Assembly (NCBI GenBank): GCA_016871415.1
Contig: VHDL01000004.1
Span: forward strand, 90,470 to 154,469
DNA length: 64,000 nucleotides
From: Verrucomicrobiota bacterium
GTDB lineage: Bacteria; Verrucomicrobiota; Verrucomicrobiia; Opitutales; UBA953
Direction: 5' to 3'
The first letter of the stretch is position 1. Every line of letters begins with the position of its first letter. A program made the position numbers and the translations under genes. A model generated the notes under the pieces. That model did no database searches. It was not told the DNA's origin and was given only the letters and a program-made list of their open reading frames with translations. Of the stretch, positions 1-8,678 are shown piece by piece.

Positions 1-1179
1 CTCTTCGGCGCACGCCCGGGCGAAGGCCGGGTCATTGATCTCAAGGTCGAACTCCTTGACGGGGGTCCGCTTGCAGCCGTCACGAACGGCTCCGAACAGG
101 GCCTCGTCCGCGGCCGCATCATGGAAGGGCTTTCCGGGTGCGGAGATCACGCTGATGGCCTTGCGCGGGATGAGCACGGTGGCGCCCGCTGTGCAGGCCT
201 CGGCCTTGGCCGCGATGATGCGACCAAGTTCGGCGCATTCCTCCTTGGTCGTGCGCATCAGGGTCACCTGCGGGTTGTGCACGTAGAAATTGCGTCCCCT
301 GAACTTCGCCGGCACGGAGGCCAGCTCGCCGAAGTTCACCATGTCCAGGCAGCCGGGCGCGATGACCGTTGGCACCTTGGCCTTGGCCGCGGCGTCCATG
401 CGCTCAGGTCCTGCGTTGAGGACCCCGCCGACAAGTTCGTCCGCCCACTCGGTGGTGGTGACGTCGAGCACGCCGGCGGTCAAGCCGCTCTCGATGACGG
501 ATTCCATGATGCGCCCGCCAGTGCCGGTGGCCGCGAAGACGAGCACTTCGAAGCCGGCGGCCTCGAGGAGCTTCTTTGCTTCCGTGACGCAGGCGGTCGT
601 GTTGCCGAACTGGCTCGCGACCACCAGCGGACGGTTGGACGCGGTTTCGGGTTCCGCTTCGACCATCCCGCAGATGGCGCCGGCGGCGCGGGTGAAGATG
701 ACCTTGGAAAGTCGGTTCAGTCCGGCGACGTCGGCGATGCTCGGCATCATCGTGATGTCCTTGGTGCCGAGGTAGGGCGCCACGTTGCCGGCGGCCAAGG
801 TCGAGACCATCAGCTTGGGAAAGCCGAGGGGCAGGGCGCGCATGGCGGCGGTGGCGATGGCCGTACCTCCGCCTCCGCCGAGCGAGACGACGCCCTGGAT
901 GCGCCCTTCGGCGGCCAGCTTGGCGAGCATGACCGGCGCGGCCTTGGTCATGGCGACGACGCATTCGCCGCGGTCCTGGCGGGCGATGAGCGCCGCGAGG
1001 TCGATGCCGGCCGCGGCCGCGACCACCTCCCGGGTCACGTCGGGCTTCACCGAAGGCGGCGCCCCGGTGCCGACGTCGATCAGCAGCGGCCGATGGCCCT
1101 GTCTGGTGATGAGGGCCGCGACAAACGCGTGCTCCTCGCCTTTCGAGTCGAGCGTGCCGAGGACCGCGATTGTCGCCAT
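1..1179 (-). CDS. Tm-1-like ATP-binding (UPF0261) protein, 3' end cut by window
   Basis: The reading frame opens with MATIAVLGTLDSKGEEHAF and stays open for 393 codons to the window edge, so it lacks only its last residues. The N-terminal Rossmann-like segment, the glycine run in SLGGGGGTAIATAAM (about residue 100) and the ending KEFDLEINDPAFARA match the UPF0261/Tm-1-like family, usually about 400 residues. Plant Tm-1 is an ATP-binding antiviral protein; the bacterial role is not established. It starts 4 bases after the stop of the upstream TIM-barrel gene. The two families are commonly adjacent or fused, so they are probably co-transcribed and act together. The family call is firm; the substrate is unknown. 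Confidence 0.85.
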   Translation of the reverse strand, partial: MATIAVLGTLDSKGEEHAFVAALITRQGHRPLLIDVGTGAPPSVKPDVTREVVAAAAGIDLAALIARQDRGECVVAMTKAAPVMLAKLAAEGRIQGVVSLGGGGGTAIATAAMRALPLGFPKLMVSTLAAGNVAPYLGTKDITMMPSIADVAGLNRLSKVIFTRAAGAICGMVEAEPETASNRPLVVASQFGNTTACVTEAKKLLEAAGFEVLVFAATGTGGRIMESVIESGLTAGVLDVTTTEWADELVGGVLNAGPERMDAAAKAKVPTVIAPGCLDMVNFGELASVPAKFRGRNFYVHNPQVTLMRTTKEECAELGRIIAAKAEACTAGATVLIPRKAISVISAPGKPFHDAAADEALFGAVRDGCKRTPVKEFDLEINDPAFARACAEE

Positions 1180-1183
1180 GGGC

Positions 1184-2056
1184 TCAGAAGAACTTCCGCT
1201 TCACCGGGATCTGCTTGAAGCGCCTCGTGAGGTCGGTGAGCGACTGCTCCACCGCCATCCGCTCGAGGCTCGAGGCGCCGACGAAGCCGTCGCAGTCCGT
1301 GTGCTCATTGATGAAGGCGGCGTCATCCGGCGTGTTGATCGGTCCGCCGTGGCTGAGGAAGATGAGGTCGTTACGCGCGCCCTTGGCAGCGTTGATGATT
1401 TCCTGGGTGGCCTTGGCGGCGTCCGGCAGGGTCATGGTGGCGTTGGTCACGCCAATCGAGCCGCCGACCGTGGTGCCCACGTGCGCGATGATGACGTCGG
1501 CGCCGGCCTCGGCCATGGCCTTGGACTCGGCGGGCGAGCCGACGTAGACGATGGTGAACAGGCCCATGCGTCGGGCGAGGGCAACGGTTTCGAACTCCTT
1601 CTTCACGCTCATGCCGGTCTCCTCGAGGACCTGGCGGAACTTGCCGTCGACGATGGTGTGCGTGGGGAAGTTGTTGATGCCGGAGAAGCCCATGTCCTTC
1701 ACCTTACCCAGCCAGTGCCACATGCGGCGGCGGGGGTCGGTGCAGTGCACGCCGCAGATGACGGGGATCTCCTCCACGACGGGCAGCACCTCGTATTCGC
1801 CGATCTCCATGGCGACGGCGTTGGCATCGCCGTAGGCCATCATGCCCGCGGTCGACCCGTGGCCGGCCATGCGGAAGCGGCCGGAATTGTAGACGATGAC
1901 GAGGTCGGCGCCGCCTTTTTCGATGAACTTGGCCGAGATGCCGGTGCCCGCTCCGGCGGCGATGATCGGCCGGCCGGCTGACTTGGTCGCACGCAGGCGC
2001 TCCAGCATCTCCCCGCGCGTGTAAGGGTTACCTTTTCCGGTCCAGGGGTTGGGCAT
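1184..2056 (-). CDS. Phosphoenolpyruvate-hydrolase-like TIM-barrel protein
   Basis: This 290-residue cytoplasmic protein has no signal peptide. Landmarks are the N-terminal AGAGTGISAKFIEKGGADL, the metal/phosphate-region VCGVHCTDPRRRMWHWL-like segment (about residues 100-115) and a late barrel strand IIAHVGTTVGGSIG. These are typical of the TIM-barrel partner of UPF0261 proteins, related to PEP mutase/phosphonopyruvate hydrolase-type barrels and annotated as phosphoenolpyruvate hydrolase family. It is the first gene of a two-gene operon with the Tm-1-like protein (4-base gap) and is divergent from the AraC regulator 59 bases away, which is the obvious candidate controller. The reaction has not been shown for this subfamily; the name is a family label. 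Confidence 0.85.
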   Translation of the reverse strand: MPNPWTGKGNPYTRGEMLERLRATKSAGRPIIAAGAGTGISAKFIEKGGADLVIVYNSGRFRMAGHGSTAGMMAYGDANAVAMEIGEYEVLPVVEEIPVICGVHCTDPRRRMWHWLGKVKDMGFSGINNFPTHTIVDGKFRQVLEETGMSVKKEFETVALARRMGLFTIVYVGSPAESKAMAEAGADVIIAHVGTTVGGSIGVTNATMTLPDAAKATQEIINAAKGARNDLIFLSHGGPINTPDDAAFINEHTDCDGFVGASSLERMAVEQSLTDLTRRFKQIPVKRKFF

Positions 2057-2115
2057 TGTGAGGGTGGGTTGGAAAGCTCGCCTAGCCGGGGGTTGCCAGC
2101 GTCGGACAGGCGGCT

Positions 2116-3051
2116 ATGCAAAGTCCCGTGGCCGCGAAGAGCGAACCAAAACCCCACAGCGAGACGCAAGTCCGTCACCTTGAAACGGACATCGAGAATC
2201 GGCGTTCAAGGCGTCGTGCGGTCGTGGCCGACGTGTCGGCCGATTCACGGCCCTGGATGCGCGCCGGGGTGCCCTGCCGTGAGCTGGCCCTCTTCGAAAT
2301 CGCCCACCTGGGCTTGGCCGAGATGCTGCCTCCCTATGAGGTCATCCGGGACCGTCAGAGCGGCGCGTTCTTCATGGTGGGGCTGGGCGGACAGGGCCAG
2401 GTGCAGGTCGACGGGCGCTGGCGCGCGTTGCCCCCGGGTCACGCATGCCTGCTGCCCGCAGGGTTGCGCAACCGTTTCCGCATGGGGCGTGGCAAGCGCT
2501 GGGAGTTCGCCTGGGTGCGTTTTTCGGGAGGCATCCGCTCCAACACGATCTTCCGTGCGGGTTCGCCGGTGCTTGCAGAGTTCGATCCCGGACCCTTCCG
2601 CGCGGCGGTCGAAGGTCTGATGGCCGAGGCCGCGGGAGCCGGGTCCTCGCGCCGTGTCCATCAGTGGCTGGAGCTCGTCTACGACTATGTAGGCGGGTTT
2701 GCCGGGAGTTTCCGTGGGGATGAACGTCTGATGCGGCTCTGGGACCTTGTGCAGTCGCGCCTGGCCGATCCTTGGGACATGCGGACGCTAGCCAGCGCCG
2801 CCGGCCTGAGCTTCGAATATCTGAGGCGTCTCTGTCTGAAGGAGATCGGCCGGACGCCCATGAATCACCTGACGCACCTTCGCATCCAGCAGGCCACCCG
2901 GCTGGTCGGGGAGTCGGACATCAAGCTGGAGGCGTTGGCCCGGCAGGTGGGTTTCGCCAACGGCAACAGTTTCGCGGCCGCCTTCAAACGGAGCACCGGG
3001 CACGCGCCCTCGCAATTCAGGGTCCTGCGGTCATCCGGACGCGCCTCCTGA
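2116..3051 (+). CDS. AraC-family transcriptional regulator
   Basis: This is a 311-residue regulator. Residues about 205-300 form the double helix-turn-helix of AraC proteins, with LASAAGLSFEYLRRLCLKEI (first HTH) and LARQVGFANGNSFAAAFKR (second HTH) and the usual GHAPSQFR-type ending. The N-terminal part (about 55-150) looks like a cupin effector pocket (GLGGQGQVQVDGRWRALPPGH). The first ATG lies 59 bases from the divergent TIM-barrel gene, and the first 40 residues look disordered and Arg-rich, so a later start (for example the Met in RPWMRAGV) is possible. Divergent placement suggests it controls the UPF0261 pair; the ligand is unknown. Confidence 0.85.
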   Translation: MQSPVAAKSEPKPHSETQVRHLETDIENRRSRRRAVVADVSADSRPWMRAGVPCRELALFEIAHLGLAEMLPPYEVIRDRQSGAFFMVGLGGQGQVQVDGRWRALPPGHACLLPAGLRNRFRMGRGKRWEFAWVRFSGGIRSNTIFRAGSPVLAEFDPGPFRAAVEGLMAEAAGAGSSRRVHQWLELVYDYVGGFAGSFRGDERLMRLWDLVQSRLADPWDMRTLASAAGLSFEYLRRLCLKEIGRTPMNHLTHLRIQQATRLVGESDIKLEALARQVGFANGNSFAAAFKRSTGHAPSQFRVLRSSGRAS

Positions 3052-3139
3052 GAGGCGATGTGCGTTTGAGAGGGGTAGGGTTGCGCTGAGGGATGAAGTC
3101 GGGGATTGAGGGTGGGGTGGAATGGTCCAATTTTAAGGC

Positions 3140-6100
3140 ATGCCTTCCCGCTTAGTCCGTTTTCTTGCGCCGGCCTTCCTGGCCGCCGTCCTCAGTGCCG
3201 CTCCCGTCCAAGTGCTTGTCGTCAGCGACAATCCGGCCGTCTCGGGCCCGCTGGTCAAGTCGCTGGAGGCGACCTCGGCGGCCAGGGCCTTCGCGGCGAC
3301 GCCCGCTGAACTTCCCGGAAAGTCCGGTCATGACGTCATCGTGCTGCACGCCTCGGCCTTCAAGGCGCTGCCCAAGTCCGCTCAGGACGCCGTCGCCGCC
3401 CATGCGGCCGCCGGCAAGGGCGTGGTTTCGGTCCAAGGCGGCATCGCCGGCGGCGACACGGAGTGGGGCCGCAATGTCTTCGGCGGCGGATGGACGGCTG
3501 AGAGCCGCAAGTTCCGCAATCTGATGATGCTGAACATCCGCACTGGCGCCCATCCGGTGCTCAAGGATGCCTCCACGTTCGACCTGCTTGATGACACGGT
3601 GTTCGACCTGGCGCTGACCGACAGGATCGAGGTCCTCGCCGCTTCGTTCACCTCCAAGGTTTCGACGAACCGCAAGAACATCGTCGCCGACGAGACGCGG
3701 GCCTCGATCTACGACATCCAGCCTCAGGCCTGGCTGCACGATTCTGGCAAGCATCGGGCCGCGGTCTTCCTCCAGGGCGGTAATCCCGCCACCTACTCCC
3801 ACCTCAGCTACCGCACGTTCATCAAGCGCGCGGTGGCCTGGACGGCCCGCCTCTCGGACGTCGACGCGCTCTGCGTGCCGGCCGACCTCGTGGATCTCCG
3901 CTATCCCGCCGGCGGACCGAGCCGCCCGGCTCAGGAGGCCGCCGCCTTCCAGATGCAGCCCGGCTTCAAGGCCACGCTGATTGCCGCCGAACCCCTCATC
4001 AACAAGCCCATCGCGATGCAGTGGGACGAACGCGGCCGCCTGTGGGTCGCCGAGACCCCCGAGTATCCCAACGGCCGCCGTCCACTCAACGCCGAGGCCT
4101 GGAAGGAGGGCGGGGTGCTCGTGCCCGGCAGCTACGACCGTCCGGCGCAGGACAAAATCAGCGTGCTCGTCGACACCGACGGCGACGGCGTGGCCGACAA
4201 GAAGCAGGTCTTCCACGAGGGTCTCGAGCTCATCACTGGCTTCTGCCACTACCGTGACGGCGTGATCGTCGTCTGCCAGCCGCACATCGTCTGGCTCCGT
4301 GACACGGACGGCGACGGCAAGGCCGACAAGGAACAGGTGCTCTACGGAGGCTTCACGCCCGGCGACACCCACTTCGTCGCCAATCACTTCATCCTTGCCC
4401 CCGACGGTTGGGTCTACGCCAGCAACGGCGGCGGCGGCGAAGCCTTCTCGATTTCCAATCCCGAGAAGAAGGTCCGTCTTTCGTCCGGCACGTTCCGTTT
4501 CCGTCCCGACGGATCGGCCATCGAGCAGATCGCCTCCCAGGGCGGCAACAGTTTCGGCAATGAGGTGACCTCCGACATGGAGCTCTACCACGGCAAGGCC
4601 ACCAACGGTAATCCCATCCAGCATGTCGTCCTACCGGAGTCCATCCTCGCCAAGGTCCCGGGCACGCCCGCCAAGGCCTTCAACGCCGTCAATCCCCGCC
4701 GACCCGTCATCCGTGCCGACCTCCCGGACCGCGCGCCGCTGCTGCAGATCGACCAAGTCGGATTCTACACCGCCGCCTGCGCGGTGACGGTGCAGGAGCA
4801 TGGTGCTTGGCCCGACGCCTATCGCGACACGATCTTCATCACGGAACCGATCCTCGACATCATCCACCACGAGAAGCTCGTCCCTGGAGGCGGCACGTTC
4901 ACGGGTGAGCTTCTGCTGAAGGACCGCGAGTGGCTGCGTTCCATGGACCACTGGTTCTGCCCAGTCGCGCTGCAGTTCGGTCCCGATGGTGCGCTCTACG
5001 TCCTGGACTTCTACACGCCCGTCGTCGCCCACAATGACACCCGCGGCCCGCTTCACTCCAAGTCCGGCGCTTCGGTGCGCCCCGACCGCGAGCACTACTT
5101 CGGCCGCATCTGGCGCATCCAGCATGACGAAGCCAAGGCCCTCTCCCATCCCGACCTTTCCAAGGCCGACGTCGGCGCCCTCGTGGCGGCCCTCGGCCAT
5201 CCCAACAAGGTCGTCCGATTCAACGCCCTGCGTTCCCTGATGGAGCGTGACTCCGGCCTGCAGGCCTCGGCCACGGGCCCCCTCAACGCCCTGGCCCGTT
5301 CCAACGGCCTGCCCGAGGCCCGCGTGCTGGCCCTGTGGGCGCTTAAGCGGCTTGACCGTCTGGAGCCCGGCCTGCTCGCCACCATGGCCACCGATGCGTC
5401 CGCCGCGGTGCGCAAGAACGCCTTCCTCGTCGCCGAGGCCGGCCGCATCAGCCTGCCCGCCGCCGCCCTCAGGGCCGGTGTGACCGATTCCGATGACCGC
5501 GTACGTCTCGCCGCCCTCCGTGCGATGGGCGCCGCCGAACTCGACGCCGAGGCCGGCTCGCTCCTGCTTTCCACCTGGGCCAACGCCCATGAGGCCGCCG
5601 CCGCCACCGCCGCCGCGTCGGCGAACCCCGCCTCCACGCTCGAGGTGATGCTCGCCGGCAAGGCGCCGGCCAAGGTCGAATTCGCCGTCTCGCTCGCCGC
5701 CACGCTCTCGCCGGAGTCCGCCGCCAAGGTCATCCGTGCCGCCGCAGGCTCCAAGGACTCCGCCCTGGCCTCCGCCCTCCTGCGCGAAATCGCCGTGCGT
5801 CGCATCGCGGCGCCGGCCGACCTGGGTTCCGTGAGGGACGCCTTCCGTCGACTCCTGTCCGCCGACGCTTTGGTGGCTTCTTCCGCCGCATCCGTCGCGG
5901 CCTCGTGGTTCACCGACGGTTCCTTGAACGCCGAACTGACTCCTCTGGTGAAGCGTCTCGTCCCGGCGCTCACGGATGCCTCGGTGCCCGTTGAGTCACG
6001 CGTCTCCGACGCCCGCACGCTCGTGGCGCTGCGCAACACCGACGCCTCCGTCCGCACTGCGCTCACCGCGGCCCTTTCCGGGTCGGCTTCCGACGCCATC

Positions 6101-8245
6101 GGCGGTACGATTGTCGAGGCCCTCTCCGCCAGCGGCGACCTCTCCTACGGCTCCGTCCTCGCCGCCGCCTTCCCGAAGTCAGCCGGACTCCTCCGCACCG
6201 CCATCTTCAACGCACTCGTGAGCCGTTCCGAGTGGGCGGCGCTGCTGCTCAACGCCCTCGAGGCGAAGTCGATCTCCCCGATGCAGCTCGGCCCGCTCCA
6301 GACCTCCCAGCTCATCCGTCACCCCGACGCCGCCGTCTCCAAGCGGGCTGAGGCCGTCCTCGCCAAGCTCAACGCCGGCAGCAGCCCCGCGAAGGACGAC
6401 CTCGTCTCCCGCCTGCGTCCCGAGGTCGAAAAGCCGGGCGACGTCGCCAAGGGCAAGGAGGTCTTCTTGGCCGCCTGCGCCGTCTGCCACAAGATCGGCG
6501 ACCAAGGCAACGAATTCGGGCCCAACCTGCAGGGCATCGGATCCCATCCTCCCGCCGAGATGCTCGTGCACATCGTCGATCCCAACCGCATGGTGGACGA
6601 CGAGCACCGCACCTGGAACCTCCGCATGAAGGACGGCACGCAGTATTCGGCGCTCATCGCCAGCGAAAATCCGACCTTCGTGAAGCTCAAGCTGCCTGGC
6701 GGACAGTCCGCCGAGCTCAAGGTCACCGACATCGCCGAGCGCGCCAAGTCGCCGAATTCCCTCATGCCCGAGGGCTTCGAATCCCTCGGCGCCGAAGGCC
6801 TGCGCAACGTCATCGCCTACCTTCGCAGCGTCGCCGTGCGCGCCGAGGGCGTGACGGTGGGACGCTTCCGCCTGCTCGACCTCGGACCGGTCTTCACCGC
6901 CTCGACCGCCACGGGGCTCTACGCCAGCAAGGAGGCCAAGCGCGACACGCTGCCCTTCGCGCAATTCGGACAGGTTCAGTCCAACGGCGTGCCCTACAAG
7001 GTGGTGGATCCCAAGGACTCCAAGGACGGCCTGAACGTCATCGTGCTCAAGGGCGGTGCCTTCAACGGGGCTTACTCCAAGTCCTTCCCCCGGAAGGTGG
7101 ATATTCCCGTCGGCTCGGTCGCCAATCGCATCCACTTCCTCGGAGCCGTCGGCGGCTGGGGCGCCCACGGTGACGCCGTCGCCATGATCGCCGAGCTGCA
7201 CTTCCTCAGCGGCAAGGTGCAGAGGAAGGTCTTCTACGGAGGCGTCGACTTCGCCGACTACAACGGCACGGGTGACGTCCCGCGTTCCAAGTCCGCCAGC
7301 CAGCTGCTTTCCGGCGACGGACGCCAGGTCCGTACGCTCTGGATACCCGTCGAAAGCGACGAGGTTATCGACAAGCTCGTCCTCAGTTCCGAGGACACCC
7401 CCATCGCCCCGACGACCGTGGCCGTCACCATCGAGATCGGCGGTCCGCCCAATCCTCCGCCCGGCAAGAATGACGACGCCCCGAAGGGCAAGGGGAAGAA
7501 ATCCAAGGCCAAGGACGAGGGGCCCAGCGACCTGCTGCCCAAGGATCATCCCAAGACCACCCAGGCCTTCGGTCAGGCCTTCGGGCCGCGCAAGGCCGGC
7601 CAGCTGCGCGTTCTGGTGGCCGGTGCCGGAAGCTCCCACAACTTCCCGGCCTTCTTCCTGGGCACCGATGCGCTCACGGCCAAGGCTGCCGGCTACGACG
7701 TCGCATCCACGCCCAACCTGAAGGAGACCCTCGCGCTCATGCCGCAGGCGGACCTGCTGCTCTTCAGCGGTAATCATGCCCAGTTCGGCACGCCCGATTT
7801 CCAGAAGGCCATCCGTGACTTCGCCGCGGCGGGGAAGGGCATCGTGCTCCTGCACGCCGCCACCTGGTATAACTGGCCTCTCGAGACCAAGTATAACGAC
7901 GAGTTCGTCTGCGGGGGTGCCCGTGGTCACGGTCACAGCGACTTCCCGTTCACCGTCACCAAGCCCGAGCATCCGGTCATGAAGGGCATACCCGCGACCT
8001 TCGTGATCAATGACGAGAGCTACAACGTCGAGCTCACCCGCCCCGAGGGCGCCGAAGTCCTGGGCACCATCCCGCGGCAGAACCCCAAGGAAGGTCAGTC
8101 CAAGATCCTACCGTCCGTCTGGACCGTCAAGTATCCCGGCGCCCGGGTCGTCTGCATCGCCCTCGGTCACGACGAGAAGTCGCACGACCATCCCGCCTAC
8201 AAGCAGCTCCTCCTGAACTCCCTCACCTGGGTATCGCAGAAGTAG
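3140..8245 (+). CDS. Giant secreted fusion: ThuA - PVC dehydrogenase propeller - HEAT - cytochrome c - ThuA
   Basis: A 1701-residue exported protein (signal peptide about 1-20, LAPAFLAAVLSAAP). Domains in order: a ThuA-like domain (about 22-235); a PVC-type membrane-bound-dehydrogenase/sorbosone-dehydrogenase-like beta-propeller (about 265-680) with two EF-hand-like calcium loops (DTDGDGVADKK, DTDGDGKADKE); Ala-rich HEAT-like repeats (about 690-1090); a haem c site CAVCH at residues 1113-1117 in a PVC haem-binding domain; a beta-rich carbohydrate-binding-like region (about 1220-1430); a Pro/Lys linker; and a second ThuA domain (about 1485-1701) with HAATWYNW and GARGHGHSDFPF. ThuA proteins act in keto-sugar metabolism, so I infer a periplasmic sugar oxidoreductase. 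It probably forms an operon with the Dabb gene downstream. Confidence 0.85.
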   Translation: MPSRLVRFLAPAFLAAVLSAAPVQVLVVSDNPAVSGPLVKSLEATSAARAFAATPAELPGKSGHDVIVLHASAFKALPKSAQDAVAAHAAAGKGVVSVQGGIAGGDTEWGRNVFGGGWTAESRKFRNLMMLNIRTGAHPVLKDASTFDLLDDTVFDLALTDRIEVLAASFTSKVSTNRKNIVADETRASIYDIQPQAWLHDSGKHRAAVFLQGGNPATYSHLSYRTFIKRAVAWTARLSDVDALCVPADLVDLRYPAGGPSRPAQEAAAFQMQPGFKATLIAAEPLINKPIAMQWDERGRLWVAETPEYPNGRRPLNAEAWKEGGVLVPGSYDRPAQDKISVLVDTDGDGVADKKQVFHEGLELITGFCHYRDGVIVVCQPHIVWLRDTDGDGKADKEQVLYGGFTPGDTHFVANHFILAPDGWVYASNGGGGEAFSISNPEKKVRLSSGTFRFRPDGSAIEQIASQGGNSFGNEVTSDMELYHGKATNGNPIQHVVLPESILAKVPGTPAKAFNAVNPRRPVIRADLPDRAPLLQIDQVGFYTAACAVTVQEHGAWPDAYRDTIFITEPILDIIHHEKLVPGGGTFTGELLLKDREWLRSMDHWFCPVALQFGPDGALYVLDFYTPVVAHNDTRGPLHSKSGASVRPDREHYFGRIWRIQHDEAKALSHPDLSKADVGALVAALGHPNKVVRFNALRSLMERDSGLQASATGPLNALARSNGLPEARVLALWALKRLDRLEPGLLATMATDASAAVRKNAFLVAEAGRISLPAAALRAGVTDSDDRVRLAALRAMGAAELDAEAGSLLLSTWANAHEAAAATAAASANPASTLEVMLAGKAPAKVEFAVSLAATLSPESAAKVIRAAAGSKDSALASALLREIAVRRIAAPADLGSVRDAFRRLLSADALVASSAASVAASWFTDGSLNAELTPLVKRLVPALTDASVPVESRVSDARTLVALRNTDASVRTALTAALSGSASDAIGGTIVEALSASGDLSYGSVLAAAFPKSAGLLRTAIFNALVSRSEWAALLLNALEAKSISPMQLGPLQTSQLIRHPDAAVSKRAEAVLAKLNAGSSPAKDDLVSRLRPEVEKPGDVAKGKEVFLAACAVCHKIGDQGNEFGPNLQGIGSHPPAEMLVHIVDPNRMVDDEHRTWNLRMKDGTQYSALIASENPTFVKLKLPGGQSAELKVTDIAERAKSPNSLMPEGFESLGAEGLRNVIAYLRSVAVRAEGVTVGRFRLLDLGPVFTASTATGLYASKEAKRDTLPFAQFGQVQSNGVPYKVVDPKDSKDGLNVIVLKGGAFNGAYSKSFPRKVDIPVGSVANRIHFLGAVGGWGAHGDAVAMIAELHFLSGKVQRKVFYGGVDFADYNGTGDVPRSKSASQLLSGDGRQVRTLWIPVESDEVIDKLVLSSEDTPIAPTTVAVTIEIGGPPNPPPGKNDDAPKGKGKKSKAKDEGPSDLLPKDHPKTTQAFGQAFGPRKAGQLRVLVAGAGSSHNFPAFFLGTDALTAKAAGYDVASTPNLKETLALMPQADLLLFSGNHAQFGTPDFQKAIRDFAAAGKGIVLLHAATWYNWPLETKYNDEFVCGGARGHGHSDFPFTVTKPEHPVMKGIPATFVINDESYNVELTRPEGAEVLGTIPRQNPKEGQSKILPSVWTVKYPGARVVCIALGHDEKSHDHPAYKQLLLNSLTWVSQK

Positions 8246-8261
8246 GCATCCTGTTCACGCC

Positions 8262-8296
8262 CCTTGTCACCGTGTCCCCCTGTCACCTTGCCCCCT
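8262..8296. repeat. Short TGTCACC tandem repeat
   Basis: The gap between the fusion gene and the Dabb gene consists of degenerate copies of TGTCACC(G/T)TG alternating with C-rich spacers (TGTCACCGTG, TGTCCCCC, TGTCACCTTG, CCCCC). It resembles a decayed minisatellite. It also explains why an in-frame GTG at the 5' side is a poor start for the Dabb gene. No function is evident. Confidence 0.4.
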
Positions 8297-8302
8297 GATC
8301 TC

Positions 8303-8599
8303 ATGGTCTACCACTACGGCACATTCATCTTCAAGCCGGGCGTCACCCAGGCCCAGATTGACCGCTGTTTCGCCGAGATGCGGGGCATGGTCGGCAAGAT
8401 CCCCGGCCTCCTGTCCATGAAGCACGGTCCCTACGAGAGCCCCGAGGGTCTCAACGACGGCTTCACGCACGGCTTCGTCATGACCTTCGACAACCCGCAG
8501 AGCCGCGACGCCTACCTGCCGCACCCTGAGCACGAACGCGTGAAGGAGATCGTCGTCCCGAACCTCCAGCGCGTCATGGTCTTCGATTTCACCATCTGA
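8303..8599 (+). CDS. Dabb (stress-responsive A/B barrel) family protein
   Basis: A 98-residue protein starting MVYHYGTFIFKPGVTQAQID and ending RVMVFDFTI, the standard length and ends of Dabb dimeric ferredoxin-like barrels. The ATG at 8303 is chosen because the upstream in-frame extension is repeat-derived and does not look like protein. Dabb proteins form alpha+beta barrel dimers with varied roles, so no specific reaction can be assigned. It lies 57 bases after the ThuA-cytochrome fusion on the same strand. A decayed copy of its last 27 codons occurs at 10325-10403. Confidence 0.85.
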   Translation: MVYHYGTFIFKPGVTQAQIDRCFAEMRGMVGKIPGLLSMKHGPYESPEGLNDGFTHGFVMTFDNPQSRDAYLPHPEHERVKEIVVPNLQRVMVFDFTI

Positions 8600-8626
8600 G
8601 GATGGGTTCGAATCCCATCCTCTCCG
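8600..8626 (+). other. tRNA-Ser 3'-end fragment (possible attachment-site footprint) or hairpin terminator
   Basis: Directly after the Dabb stop, 27 bases match a tRNA-Ser 3' end: T-arm ATGGG-TTCGAAT-CCCAT (8602-8618), acceptor strand CCTCTCC and discriminator G. The rest of the tRNA is absent (upstream is Dabb coding sequence) and no CCA follows. tRNA 3' ends copied away from their genes are classical integration footprints. The same bases also form a 7-bp hairpin (GGATGGG/CCCATCC) between two convergent genes, so a terminator role is the alternative. Confidence 0.5.
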
Positions 8627-8678
8627 ATCCGCGACGCGGCTCGCGACGAAGGGTTGGTCTCCAAGGTTGATCCGCCGG

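Noticed and set aside
121..1218. Long rightward frames over the first 2 kb
   Set aside because: They are opposite the UPF0261 and TIM-barrel genes, whose translations carry family motifs.
3152..4624. A 490-codon open frame on the strand opposite the ThuA-cytochrome fusion
   Set aside because: It is antisense to a protein with clear domains and reads as Val/Gly/Arg-rich sequence with no motif; long antisense frames are expected at this GC content.
6179..7972. A 597-codon antisense frame
   Set aside because: It lies wholly opposite the haem and C-terminal ThuA region and has no recognisable domain.
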